From NCBI RefSeq assembly GCF_001435375.1, contig NZ_AYYZ01000029.1:194936-258935 (forward strand): a stretch of 64,000 bases of DNA. Reading direction: 5' to 3'. Positions within the stretch are counted from its first letter, which is position 1. Each line of letters begins with the position of its first letter. A program made the translations under genes and the position numbers. The notes beneath the pieces are model-generated. The model had not been told where the DNA came from. It worked only from the letters and a program-made list of their open reading frames with translations, and made no database searches. Source of the stretch: Ligilactobacillus araffinosus DSM 20653 (GTDB taxonomy: Bacteria; Bacillota; Bacilli; Lactobacillales; Lactobacillaceae). Positions 16,343 through 24,823 of this stretch are shown here, one piece after another.

Positions 16343-17152
16343 TTAAGCTAAGTTCAAATAATCCTCAAGGTAGTATGCCATGCCGTCATGCGCGTTATCA
16401 AGCGGCGTAATGTCATTTGCAAGGCTGCGGATTTTGTCTGTCCCATTTTTCATGGCAACGCCCCAGCCGGCATATGTCAGCATTTCTGCATCGTTGTGTT
16501 CGTCACCGAATGCGATGACGTTTTGCCGGTCGATGTTAAAGTAGTTAGCTAAGTAACGCACTCCGTAAGTCTTGTTGATTCCGCGCGGTGATAATTCAAG
16601 AATCGGGTTTGGCCCGCCCCAAACGCCAACCGTGATTCGATCGCCAAAACTGGATTCAAGTTGGTGAACGATGTTGTCCTTTTTATCTGGATCAACTAGT
16701 AACATCATTGATGTCGGGTCGCGTTGCAAATTCATTTGATTTAAAACTTCGGTTGATTTTAATGCGGTTGGGAAGTAACCGTCAAGGACGTTGTTCGGAA
16801 CGTCTGCAAGTGCAAGGTTCTTTCCTTCAGCGGCAATGATTTTAATGCCGAGTTTTTCTTTTTCATGTAAAATATCAAATGTAATTTTCCGGTTAAAGGT
16901 CAATTCGTATTCTTTGTCCCAGTGTTGATGCGGAATATGACCCAGTGAACCGTTGAAATTGATCATTGGGGTTTTCAGTCCTAATTCATCATAATAATTA
17001 ACGGAGTTGCGGTTGGGCCGGCCGGTAACTAACGCAACGATATGCCCAGCCTCTTGAGCTTTTTGAAGAACTTCCTTTGTTTTCGAACTTAATTGCGATT
17101 TGCCGTTTAAGGTCGTTCCGTCAAGGTCTAAGGCAATTAATTTTTGATCCAT
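16343..17152 (-). CDS. Cof-type HAD-superfamily phosphatase
   Basis: A 269-residue Cof/YkrA-type HAD hydrolase. Motif I is ALDLDGTTL with nucleophile Asp9 and acid/base Asp11. Motif II is VTGRP, and motif IV is FGDEHNDAEML near residue 215. The C2B cap lies between. Members dephosphorylate sugar phosphates, flavin or nucleotide phosphates; the substrate cannot be told here. It starts at ATG 17152 behind an AAGGAGGGAG site, with a TTGACT promoter at 17187-17215 on the minus strand. Confidence 0.92.
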   Translation of the reverse strand: MDQKLIALDLDGTTLNGKSQLSSKTKEVLQKAQEAGHIVALVTGRPNRNSVNYYDELGLKTPMINFNGSLGHIPHQHWDKEYELTFNRKITFDILHEKEKLGIKIIAAEGKNLALADVPNNVLDGYFPTALKSTEVLNQMNLQRDPTSMMLLVDPDKKDNIVHQLESSFGDRITVGVWGGPNPILELSPRGINKTYGVRYLANYFNIDRQNVIAFGDEHNDAEMLTYAGWGVAMKNGTDKIRSLANDITPLDNAHDGMAYYLEDYLNLA

Positions 17153-17186
17153 AAAAAAATCTCCCTCCTTAAAGTAATTAAAAGTC

Positions 17187-17215
17187 GAATTAACTTAAAA
17201 CTACCACAAAGTCAA
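17187..17215 (-). promoter_or_regulatory. Promoter of the HAD gene
   Basis: On the minus strand TTGACT (17215-17210), a 17-base spacer and TAATTC (17192-17187) precede the HAD start by about 35 bases. Confidence 0.6.
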
Positions 17216-17289
17216 TATAATTACTAGGTTTTCATTATGATTTAGCGTTATAATTTTACTTATACGGCCAATATGGAAGGAGCATGATT

Positions 17290-18045
17290 ATGATTTCGAT
17301 TATTCATAAAAAGTGTCAGGGATTGCCTTATTTAGAGTTAATTGAAGAAAATAAAAAAGACCAATCACTCCCGTTGATTGTTTTTTATCATGGATGGACA
17401 GGAAGAAAAGAAAATAACCTTACCCAAGGCTATGAAATTGCGAAGAAGGGATTTCGGGTCGTAATGCCAGATGCATTATTCCACGGTGAGCGAGCAGAGG
17501 ATCCAGCTGAAAATCACCAGTTGCAATTTTGGCAAATTATTGAAAAGTCAATTGAAGAATTTCCAAAATTTGTAAAGTTATACGCTGATCAAGGATTAAT
17601 CGACGGCGATAACGTTGCTGTTGGTGGCCTTTCAATGGGGGGAATTACCGTTTGTGCATTATTTACGGTTTATCCGTGGATCAAGAATGCTGTTTGTCTC
17701 GAAGGAACTCCGAATCCGGTTGCGTTTGCGAAGATTTTGGTTGACAATTTACCGGGAATTGAAGACGTGCCACAAGAATACATTCACGAACAGTTAGCCG
17801 GATTAAATCAAATTGACATGTCATTGAATCGCGAAAAGATTGCGGGCCGGCCATTGCACTTTTGGCACGGAACGGCTGATGATATGGTGCCATACAATTT
17901 AACGAAGAAATTCTTTGATGAAATTCAAGGAAAAGACTTTGCGAAAAATGTTACAATGACTACGACCCCTGGAGCAGGGCATAAAGTATCATATGAAACG
18001 ACCGTTGAAATGGCCGATAAATTTGCTGAATATTTTGCAAAGTAA
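17290..18045 (+). CDS. Alpha/beta hydrolase (YitV-like esterase)
   Basis: A 251-residue serine hydrolase. The oxyanion region is YHGWTGRKENN and the nucleophile elbow is GGLSMGG (Ser115). The acid is probably in HGTADDMVPYN (about residue 198), and the catalytic His is in GAGHKVSYE near the end. DALFHGERAE is typical of the YitV/prolyl oligopeptidase-like esterase group. The substrate is unknown. I start at ATG 17290, seven bases from GGAAGGAG; the in-frame ATG at 17284 would touch that site. Confidence 0.85.
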   Translation: MISIIHKKCQGLPYLELIEENKKDQSLPLIVFYHGWTGRKENNLTQGYEIAKKGFRVVMPDALFHGERAEDPAENHQLQFWQIIEKSIEEFPKFVKLYADQGLIDGDNVAVGGLSMGGITVCALFTVYPWIKNAVCLEGTPNPVAFAKILVDNLPGIEDVPQEYIHEQLAGLNQIDMSLNREKIAGRPLHFWHGTADDMVPYNLTKKFFDEIQGKDFAKNVTMTTTPGAGHKVSYETTVEMADKFAEYFAK

Positions 18046-18078
18046 AATTTAATTTGAATAAGTTAGGAATGACATTTA

Positions 18079-19062
18079 GTGGCAAAAAAGAATTTTTTAA
18101 CAATTTTGTACACCGCATTGCTCTCATTTCTTTGCGTGTTTATTTTCTCAAAGATCAATCAGCGGGATTTGATTTTGCAATTGGATAACCATAATTTAAC
18201 GGCGGAAGCGTACCAGATCAACCTGCGGCAAAATGAAAAGCTAAGTAAGTTTACTAAGGAACTGGATGATAGTTCAGCAATCGATAATGTTCAAGTTCAC
18301 TTTCAATCAAAGAAAGATAAGAACATTACGTATTTTTATGGAAAGGGAAATTTTCCGGTTCCGCCAATGGTTTCAGGTGAATTCTTCTCCAAAAATGATT
18401 TTGACTCAATTGTCAACGTTGCGGTTGTTGGACAAAATCTAAAGAAGAAACTTTATAAACCAAAGGACCAAGCTTACTTGCATTATGGGAATCATTATAT
18501 TCCGGTATTAGGAATCATGGGTGAAAATCGAGCCCATTCAAAACTTGATAATCAAATTTTCATTGCCGGCGGACGCGACATTATGGATAATTTGAACTCC
18601 GACGATTTCATTATTAAAATCGATGGGCGTAAGTCATTTTCAACGAGTTTATTGAAAACAACCTTTAACGCTGCCAGTGTAAAGCGGATCGTTCATCAAA
18701 ATACACTTGCTCAAAGCGGTTCATGGATTTCAAATCACTTTGCACACCTGATAGGCTTGATTGCGATTGTAATCGGAACGCTTGGTGGGGCATTCCTATG
18801 GTCAATTGCAACCCGGAAGGATTTTCAAGCCGAATTATTTGCTTCAAATGATAAACGGCGTGTTATCTTCCAAAAATGGCGTTCATTTACTATTTATAAT
18901 GGGGTTGGAATGATCGTTGGAACGTTAATTGGAACGGTTGTCTTTACGTTGAGCACCTATGCTCAGTTGATTCCGTTTATTGTAATCTTGTACATTGTAG
19001 CAATTCTGTTGTTCTACTTTGTAATCAAACGTGATGTTAAGAAATTGAAGATCAACCTTTAA
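18079..19062 (+). CDS. Orphan FtsX/MacB-like membrane protein
   Basis: A 327-residue protein I cannot name. It has one N-terminal transmembrane helix (about residues 7-25), a 190-residue extracytoplasmic domain and three C-terminal helices (223-243, 273-293, 296-316). Residues 111-150 (VNVAVVGQNLKKKLY ... IPVLGIMGEN) resemble the periplasmic core domain of MacB/FtsX-type permeases. Such permeases usually need an ABC ATPase, and none is near. It may pair with an ATPase elsewhere or be a derived stand-alone form. The start is GTG, 33 bases after the esterase stop. Confidence 0.6.
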   Translation: MAKKNFLTILYTALLSFLCVFIFSKINQRDLILQLDNHNLTAEAYQINLRQNEKLSKFTKELDDSSAIDNVQVHFQSKKDKNITYFYGKGNFPVPPMVSGEFFSKNDFDSIVNVAVVGQNLKKKLYKPKDQAYLHYGNHYIPVLGIMGENRAHSKLDNQIFIAGGRDIMDNLNSDDFIIKIDGRKSFSTSLLKTTFNAASVKRIVHQNTLAQSGSWISNHFAHLIGLIAIVIGTLGGAFLWSIATRKDFQAELFASNDKRRVIFQKWRSFTIYNGVGMIVGTLIGTVVFTLSTYAQLIPFIVILYIVAILLFYFVIKRDVKKLKINL

Positions 19063-19068
19063 TTTTTA

Positions 19069-19105
19069 GAAAGGAGCAGGGACGAAATTATCCGTCCCTA
19101 TTTTT
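19069..19105 (+). promoter_or_regulatory. Split ribosome binding site with intervening hairpin
   Basis: AAAGGAG (about 19070-19076) is roughly 30 bases from the rsmF-like ATG at 19106, too far for normal initiation. Between them lies GGGACG/CGTCCC with a 9-base loop. If this hairpin forms, the effective gap shrinks to about 9 bases (CA plus TATTTTT), the ideal distance. The same hairpin with its short T run could also act as a weak terminator for the upstream gene. Confidence 0.55.
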
Positions 19106-20479
19106 ATGTTAAAGTTACCGCAAGATTTTATTGAAAAATATCAAACATTACTTGGCGATGAAGCCGAAGCATTTTTCAAAAGCCTCGATGAGGATGTTCA
19201 AAAGGGCTTTCGTGTTAATTCACTAAAACCGCATGCTGATCATCTTCAAATCGATACTTCACATCCTATCCCATTTATTAAGGATGGGTATTATGGCACG
19301 ATCAGTGGTCGTTCGTTGGCGCATCAGGCAGGCTATGTCTACAGTCAGGATATTAGTGCAATGTATGTCGGTCAGGTTGTGGATGCTCAACCTGGTGAGA
19401 CGGTGTTAGATTTGTGTGCGGCTCCTGGTGGAAAATCAACGCACATTGCTCAACAATTAAATAATCAAGGGTTGTTGGTAAGTAATGAAATTAATTATAA
19501 GCGTGCTTCGATTTTGGTGGAAAACCTTGAACGTTTTGGAGCGAAAAATGTAATTGTTTTAAATGAAGACCCAACGCACATTGCTCAAAATTTAAAACAG
19601 CAATTTGATAAAGTTGTGGTGGATGCTCCATGTTCCGGGGAAGGAATGTTCCGAAAAGATCATAACGCAATCAAATACTGGCACCGGAATTATCCGGCAG
19701 AATGTGCTGTGCGGCAACGCAAGATTTTAACCGATGCACTTCAAACCCTTAAGCCGGATGGCGAGCTGATTTATTCGACCTGTACATTTTCACCGGAAGA
19801 AGATGAGCAAATCGTAAGTTGGTTGTTAACAACTTATCCGGAACTTGAACTGGTTGAGATTCCAAAGTTTGAAGGAATGGATGCCGGACGGCCGGACTTT
19901 GCAGATGGAAACCCGGAACTTATGAAAACGGTTCGATTGATGCCGCACCACTTTAAGGGTGAAGGGCAGTTTGTTGCAAAATTACATTTAAATGGCGAAC
20001 CGAAAAAGGTTAAAAACAAAAAGAAAAAGAAGAAGCAAAATCAATCACAATTAACATCTGATCAATTTGAATTTTGGCAGCAAACGATTAACCACATTAC
20101 GGATGAATGGGCAGATGTTAAGCGTTCAAATTTCAAGGTGTTTAATAACCATCTGTATTATTTTGATCGTAATTGGCCTGATATTTTTGCAATGAAGTAT
20201 ATGCGTCCGGGATTGTATCTTGGCGAATTCAAAAAGAAACGGTTTGAACCGAGTTATAATTTAGCGTTAACTTTAAACCCGGATGAAGGAATGGCAAAAG
20301 TTGAACTTTCAATGGATCAGTGGAGAAAATACATGCATGGTGAAACCGTGACCCTTTCAAATCCTTGTTCAAACGGATGGACGCTTTTAACTTGTGAAGG
20401 GATTGGCTTTGCCTTTGGAAAAGTTGTGGGGTCAACGGTTAAAAATTTTATTCCAAAAGGATTACGGTTTTTGAATTAG
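19106..20479 (+). CDS. rRNA cytosine-C5 methyltransferase (RsmF/YebU type)
   Basis: A NOL1/NOP2/Sun-family SAM-dependent m5C methyltransferase of 457 residues. The SAM motif is LDLCAAPGGKS (101-111). The two catalytic cysteines are Cys176 (DAPCSGEG) and Cys226 (YSTCTFS). An N-terminal RNA-binding part (FRVNSLK) and a C-terminal PUA-like region follow the RsmF layout. A lysine-rich linker (KKVKNKKKKKK, around residue 300) joins the two halves. The start matches the family start, MLKLPQDFIEKY, although the ribosome site is unusually placed. Confidence 0.9.
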   Translation: MLKLPQDFIEKYQTLLGDEAEAFFKSLDEDVQKGFRVNSLKPHADHLQIDTSHPIPFIKDGYYGTISGRSLAHQAGYVYSQDISAMYVGQVVDAQPGETVLDLCAAPGGKSTHIAQQLNNQGLLVSNEINYKRASILVENLERFGAKNVIVLNEDPTHIAQNLKQQFDKVVVDAPCSGEGMFRKDHNAIKYWHRNYPAECAVRQRKILTDALQTLKPDGELIYSTCTFSPEEDEQIVSWLLTTYPELELVEIPKFEGMDAGRPDFADGNPELMKTVRLMPHHFKGEGQFVAKLHLNGEPKKVKNKKKKKKQNQSQLTSDQFEFWQQTINHITDEWADVKRSNFKVFNNHLYYFDRNWPDIFAMKYMRPGLYLGEFKKKRFEPSYNLALTLNPDEGMAKVELSMDQWRKYMHGETVTLSNPCSNGWTLLTCEGIGFAFGKVVGSTVKNFIPKGLRFLN

Positions 20480-20512
20480 CAATCAGAAGGATGATCCTAA
20501 TAATAAGAAAAC

Positions 20513-20550
20513 AAAAACAGATTGAGACTTGACTCTCAACCTGTTTTTTT
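20513..20550. terminator. Terminator between rsmF-like gene and fni
   Basis: AACAGATTGAGA pairs with TCTCAACCTGTT (one mismatch), with A residues before and seven T residues after. It serves the plus-strand gene and probably also the minus-strand mevalonate operon, whose last stop is at its edge. Confidence 0.85.
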
Positions 20551-21577
20551 ACTTATTTAGTTGTTTTTGATCATTGATTAGCGCAAGACTCAACAGATAA
20601 TGAACCTGATGCAATTCTGAGATCGTGCGACAACCGAGCATGACCATCAAGTCTTTAATTTGACTTTGTAAAGTGGTAATTTGTTCAATTAATTCTTCAG
20701 GACCGTTTTTGATCAAGGTATGAAGGAACATTCCGGAAATGCCGACTGAGTCTGCTCCAAGAACGAGACTTTTTACGATTTCAAGGGCATTTCGAATTCC
20801 GCCGGATGCAGTAATCGAAATTTGATTGCGAAGGGACTGAGTTCCAAGGAGACATTCAGCCAGACTTAGACCGATGTCATTCAAGAATGAATAGTCTGCA
20901 TCATGACGACGTTCATTTTCAATTGCGACAAAGTTCGTTCCACCTTTTCCAGCGAGATCAACGTTTTGAATTCCCATTTCAGCAAGTATTTTGACGGTTT
21001 CTGGAGTTAGTCCTTGGCCAACCCCCTTGACCATTAATGGTTTTTCAAGATGATCGCTGATATTTTGAAGCTGGTCTTTCCAGTAAAAGATTCGGTCGCC
21101 TTCAGGCATTACTAATTCTTGAGCAACGTTAAGGTGGATTTGCAATCCATCTGCTTGGGTCAATTCAAGGGCTTTTCTTGCCGTTGCAAGGTCATTTCCA
21201 GCTCCAAGATTTGTAAAAAGTAGCGTATCCGGGGTCAATTGACGCAACTGCTTGAAGCCGTCAGCGTTTGCCGGATCTTTTAAAGCAACGCTAACCGAAC
21301 CGGTCGCAAAGGGAATGTGGCATTGGTTAGCTACTTGTGCAAGCTGAAAATTAAGTTTGTCAGTTTGCAGACTGCCACCGGTAATTGCATTAATAAAAAA
21401 GGGACTATCGACTTGATATCCCATGATGGTTGTTGCTAATGAAATTTCATTTTTAGAAATCTCAGGAATATTTTTAAATAATAGCCGAACTTCATCTAAA
21501 CGATTTCGACTTTTCAGCTGATAAAGTTTTTCAGCAATAAAAACATGTTCGTCTTTGCGATGTGCTTGAATATCCAT
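20549..21577 (-). CDS. fni: Type 2 isopentenyl-diphosphate delta-isomerase
   Basis: Fni interconverts IPP and DMAPP using reduced FMN. The TIM-barrel protein has 342 residues. FFINAITGGS, ATGSVSVALKD, LQIHLNVAQE, VKGVGQGLT, DLAGKGGTNF and ITASGGIRNALEIVKSLVLG are the flavin and substrate motifs of the type 2 family. It is the last gene of mvaK1-mvaD-mvaK2-fni and starts two bases after the mvaK2 stop, so translation is likely coupled. Confidence 0.96.
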   Translation of the reverse strand: MDIQAHRKDEHVFIAEKLYQLKSRNRLDEVRLLFKNIPEISKNEISLATTIMGYQVDSPFFINAITGGSLQTDKLNFQLAQVANQCHIPFATGSVSVALKDPANADGFKQLRQLTPDTLLFTNLGAGNDLATARKALELTQADGLQIHLNVAQELVMPEGDRIFYWKDQLQNISDHLEKPLMVKGVGQGLTPETVKILAEMGIQNVDLAGKGGTNFVAIENERRHDADYSFLNDIGLSLAECLLGTQSLRNQISITASGGIRNALEIVKSLVLGADSVGISGMFLHTLIKNGPEELIEQITTLQSQIKDLMVMLGCRTISELHQVHYLLSLALINDQKQLNK

Positions 21578-21579
21578 TA

Positions 21580-22644
21580 TTATTCCTCATTACTTGTATA
21601 TGTTGATAACTGTAACGGTAAAATTTGTGCCTGCCGCCATTGTTCAAAAATCTGCTGATAATTTGAGCCATGCTTAACGAATCCGATTCCGCAATCCCCA
21701 CCGCCAGCTCCAGACATTTTGCCACTTCCGCCAAAGCAAACGACAAGATTGATTAATTTTTTAAGCCGGGGAGTTTCCAATTCAACGTGGCTAATTTTGC
21801 TTAATTCATTTAAAAGTTTCCGATTACGGGTGATTGCAGCGGTCATTTTTTCAAAATCATCATTCTTAATGGCATGAATTAAATCTTCCACACATTGCGC
21901 ACTTTGAGTAACGAACGTGTCATATTTCAAATGACTGCGTCGTTTAACTTCAGTAACAAGATGTTTGGTTGAGGCCGGAGCGCCTGTCCATCCGACAATT
22001 AAAGCGGTGCTTGCTGGGACAGGAAGCCGTTGGATTTTTAATTCTGGCCAGTAAGTTTCAATCAAAGGCTTTAAAGGCTTTTGCGGTTGATTAAGCAGCC
22101 AGTTCCGATCAGGCGAGTAGTATGCGATCCAACCGGTAAACGCACTGGCTGCAATGTCTCCCAGTGAACCATTGCCTTGAACATTATAGTGGGCAAGGGC
22201 AGCAATCTTATAAATTTCCAATGCAGTCAAATTAAGGTGATAGAAAACAGCGATGGCTTTGACAACGCCAACGGTTACCGCCGCTGACGAACCAAGTCCG
22301 AATTTTTTTCCATCATCACTGTCAAGGGCACTACCGATTTCAAGGTTGAAAAACTGGAGTTGACGGCCGGATTCTTCAACATAGCGTTCAGTTAATCGAA
22401 TGGCTTCAAGGACAAATTCAAGGTGAACGTCATCTTCAAGCTGAATTTGGCGATGAGCTGTCCGGTGCCATTTAACCGGCATAGTTTGATACTGATGCGA
22501 GTAAATAGTTCCAGTCGCGGTTGCTGACGTGATTTTAAGGTGAACAAACCGATCGACAGCGGTGATCACGGCTGGGGTTCCTGGTTCAACGACGGCATAT
22601 TCACCAGCAAGATAAAGTTTTCCGGGAACTTTGACGTTAACCAC
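21580..22644 (-). CDS. mvaK2: Phosphomevalonate kinase
   Basis: GHMP kinase that phosphorylates phosphomevalonate to diphosphomevalonate. The N-terminal KLYLAGEYAVVEPGTPAV, the ATP loop KFGLGSSAAVTVGVV (about residues 106-120) and the C-terminal MSGAGGGDCGIGF motif are those of phosphomevalonate kinase. The 354-residue length is usual for Gram-positive cocci and lactobacilli. It lies between mvaD (12 bases upstream) and fni (2 bases downstream). Confidence 0.95.
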   Translation of the reverse strand: MVNVKVPGKLYLAGEYAVVEPGTPAVITAVDRFVHLKITSATATGTIYSHQYQTMPVKWHRTAHRQIQLEDDVHLEFVLEAIRLTERYVEESGRQLQFFNLEIGSALDSDDGKKFGLGSSAAVTVGVVKAIAVFYHLNLTALEIYKIAALAHYNVQGNGSLGDIAASAFTGWIAYYSPDRNWLLNQPQKPLKPLIETYWPELKIQRLPVPASTALIVGWTGAPASTKHLVTEVKRRSHLKYDTFVTQSAQCVEDLIHAIKNDDFEKMTAAITRNRKLLNELSKISHVELETPRLKKLINLVVCFGGSGKMSGAGGGDCGIGFVKHGSNYQQIFEQWRQAQILPLQLSTYTSNEE

Positions 22645-22656
22645 TTAGTTACCTCC

Positions 22657-23634
22657 TTATGCTTCGATAAAGCGAACTCCTTCTCCAGGCTTAGCAAATT
22701 CAAACGTAATTTGGCCAAATTTTGAGGCTAAAATTTGCTGAATAGCAGAGGCATCTGCTTGCAGGCATAAAATTTTAACGTTTGGACCAGCATCAAGCGT
22801 GTAGTAGCACGGAATGTGTTCTTCTTCGCGAATCCGTTCAACTTCTTGCATGATTGCAAGGCTCATTGGTTCAAAGTAGTTGAAGTGCGGTTGAGCACTT
22901 AAATTTAACGCATGCATTTTGAGCGCGTTGCTTTCAGTGATTTCCCCAACTTTTTGAAAATCACGTTCTTGAATTGCTTTTTTAATTGATTTCAAATCTG
23001 CGGTCGTTGATTGAATCCATCCTTGATAGTATGGGGAAGTTTCAACGACAGTCTGCATTCCGACCCGGGAAGAAATTTTCTTTTGCCCGGAGTTGACGAT
23101 CCCAACCAACATTCCAATTGGCCAATCAAGTTTTTCTTCAACTGGAACGGCATATGATGTTTGATCATCTGTGCCTTGACACCATTCAACAAAGCCACCA
23201 TAAATCGACCGACTGGCTGATCCCGATCCGCGGCGTGCAAGGCGAGAAAGATCCTTTCTGCTTAAATCCAATCCTGCGGCCTTACTGGCAGCGGCGGCAA
23301 GGGCAGCGAAAGCCGATGCTGAGGATGCCAATCCCGCAGCTGAAGGAACGTGATTGATTGAATCAATTTTTGCAAAAATTTGGATTCCGGCAAGTTTGCG
23401 AACAAGATCCATAAAATGGTTGACCTTTGGATTTTCGACAAGGTGACCATTTAAAGTAAAAACATCCCGGGGCAACGTTTTGTCAAACTTGACCGTTGTA
23501 TCTGTATAAAAGTGGTCAAGGGTAAGTGAAAGCGAACTGTTTTGCGGGATGATTAAATCCATGTCCTTTTTTCCCCAATACTTGATCAATGCAATGTTTG
23601 TATGCGCACGGGCAGTAATTGGTGAACTATTCAT
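22657..23634 (-). CDS. mvaD: Diphosphomevalonate decarboxylase
   Basis: ATP-dependent decarboxylase that makes IPP from diphosphomevalonate. ARAHTNIALIKYWGKKD at the N-terminus, the ATP loop VPSAAGLASSASAFAALA and the RRGSGSASRSIYGGFVEW motif are diagnostic. I start at ATG 23634 (325 residues, MNSSPITAR), which overlaps the mvaK1 stop by 8 bases and follows AAGGAGG; the longer reading would add residues from inside mvaK1. Confidence 0.96.
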   Translation of the reverse strand: MNSSPITARAHTNIALIKYWGKKDMDLIIPQNSSLSLTLDHFYTDTTVKFDKTLPRDVFTLNGHLVENPKVNHFMDLVRKLAGIQIFAKIDSINHVPSAAGLASSASAFAALAAAASKAAGLDLSRKDLSRLARRGSGSASRSIYGGFVEWCQGTDDQTSYAVPVEEKLDWPIGMLVGIVNSGQKKISSRVGMQTVVETSPYYQGWIQSTTADLKSIKKAIQERDFQKVGEITESNALKMHALNLSAQPHFNYFEPMSLAIMQEVERIREEEHIPCYYTLDAGPNVKILCLQADASAIQQILASKFGQITFEFAKPGEGVRFIEA

Positions 23635-24571
23635 GAATGTCCTCCTTAAGCAAAGGTTCGATCCATGTTTGAGTTGCACCGGCGTCTAAAAGGGCTTGGG
23701 AAAGACCACTGGCGTCGCCAATTGATTTCGTGAGGCAAATGAAACATCCGCCTTTACCGCCACCGGTTAATTTACTTCCGAGTGAACCGTTTTCTAGACT
23801 AAGGGCAATCAAATCGTCAAGCTGGGCACAACTGACCCCTAATTGACGTAAAATTTCTTGCGCAGCGTTAAAAATTTCGCCAAGTTTTTCGATGTCATCT
23901 GATGCAAGGGCATCCTTCGCATTAAAAGCAAGCTGACCCAAATCAGAGATCAATTTTTGCGTTTCATCTGGATTATGCATTAAGTGTTCCTTTACAACGG
24001 CAATGGCTTGACTTGTCTTACCTTTGATTCCGCTATCGGCAATCACAAGATACCCATGTGTTTTAATTGGAAAAGTTTTTAATTCCTGGTTGCGAACCAT
24101 CCAAATCGGTTGTTCGCTTGCACAGGTTGCGGCATCTAGTCCACTTGGATTTTTATGAGTATCCTTTTCTGAAATATTTGCAAGGTTCAGTAACCGGGTC
24201 TTGGTTAATGGCTTGCCTAAATACGTGTAAAATGCCCGAATTAAAGCAACCGCAACAGCTGCTGACGAACCCATTCCGCGTTCGGCAGGGAGGTCGCTTT
24301 TGATCGTAATACTTAATGGATTTTCAATTTCATTTTTATCGATTAAATAGTTAATTAAATGTTTGATTCCTGAAACCGGGAAATCAACTAGCTTTCCTGT
24401 AAAGTAGCTGCTGTTAATTGTACTTTCGGTTTCGGCATCTTCAACCGTTACTTTAACATTTACGGTTGTGAGTGGAAGGGCAATTGCCGGTTGACCATAG
24501 ACAACGGCATGTTCGCCAATCAAAATAATTTTCGCGTTGCTCTTTCCGTGAGCTTGATTACTATTTACCAA
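23627..24571 (-). CDS. mvaK1: Mevalonate kinase
   Basis: GHMP kinase that phosphorylates mevalonate, the first step of the lower mevalonate pathway. KIILIGEHAVVYGQPAIALP, the ATP loop ERGMGSSAAVAVALI and the C-terminal KLTGGGKGGCFICL are the three GHMP motifs. The 314-residue protein starts at TTG 24571, with AAAGG about 11 bases upstream; no ATG lies nearby. First gene of the operon; HMG-CoA synthase and reductase are not in the window. Confidence 0.95.
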   Translation of the reverse strand: MVNSNQAHGKSNAKIILIGEHAVVYGQPAIALPLTTVNVKVTVEDAETESTINSSYFTGKLVDFPVSGIKHLINYLIDKNEIENPLSITIKSDLPAERGMGSSAAVAVALIRAFYTYLGKPLTKTRLLNLANISEKDTHKNPSGLDAATCASEQPIWMVRNQELKTFPIKTHGYLVIADSGIKGKTSQAIAVVKEHLMHNPDETQKLISDLGQLAFNAKDALASDDIEKLGEIFNAAQEILRQLGVSCAQLDDLIALSLENGSLGSKLTGGGKGGCFICLTKSIGDASGLSQALLDAGATQTWIEPLLKEDIHE

Positions 24572-24665
24572 GGTAAAGATCCTTTCAAAATGGATTTGAG
24601 AAGTTCAAAAAGAACGTATTACCTTTTTGAAATTGTCAGTATAAACACATGTTAATTCAACGCTC

Positions 24666-24695
24666 ATTATACCGTATTAATTAGGAATAAACCAA
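24666..24695 (-). promoter_or_regulatory. Promoter of the mevalonate operon
   Basis: On the minus strand TTGGTT (24695-24690), an 18-base spacer and a perfect TATAAT (24671-24666) lie about 95 bases before the mvaK1 start. Confidence 0.65.
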
Positions 24696-24762
24696 TGAAA
24701 TTTTAATTAAATAATCTGTTAATGATTAATAATTTGTTATTTTAACTTTGTGAGAATTTATT

Positions 24763-24792
24763 TTGAGTTTAAACGGTAGTTTATTGTAAAAT
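24763..24792 (+). promoter_or_regulatory. Promoter of dinG
   Basis: TTGAGT (24763-24768), an 18-base spacer and TAAAAT (24787-24792) lie 31 bases before the ATG at 24824. It is divergent from the mevalonate promoter. Confidence 0.65.
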
Positions 24793-24823
24793 CAAAGTTA
24801 GAGAATAAAGGAATGACGGAAGA

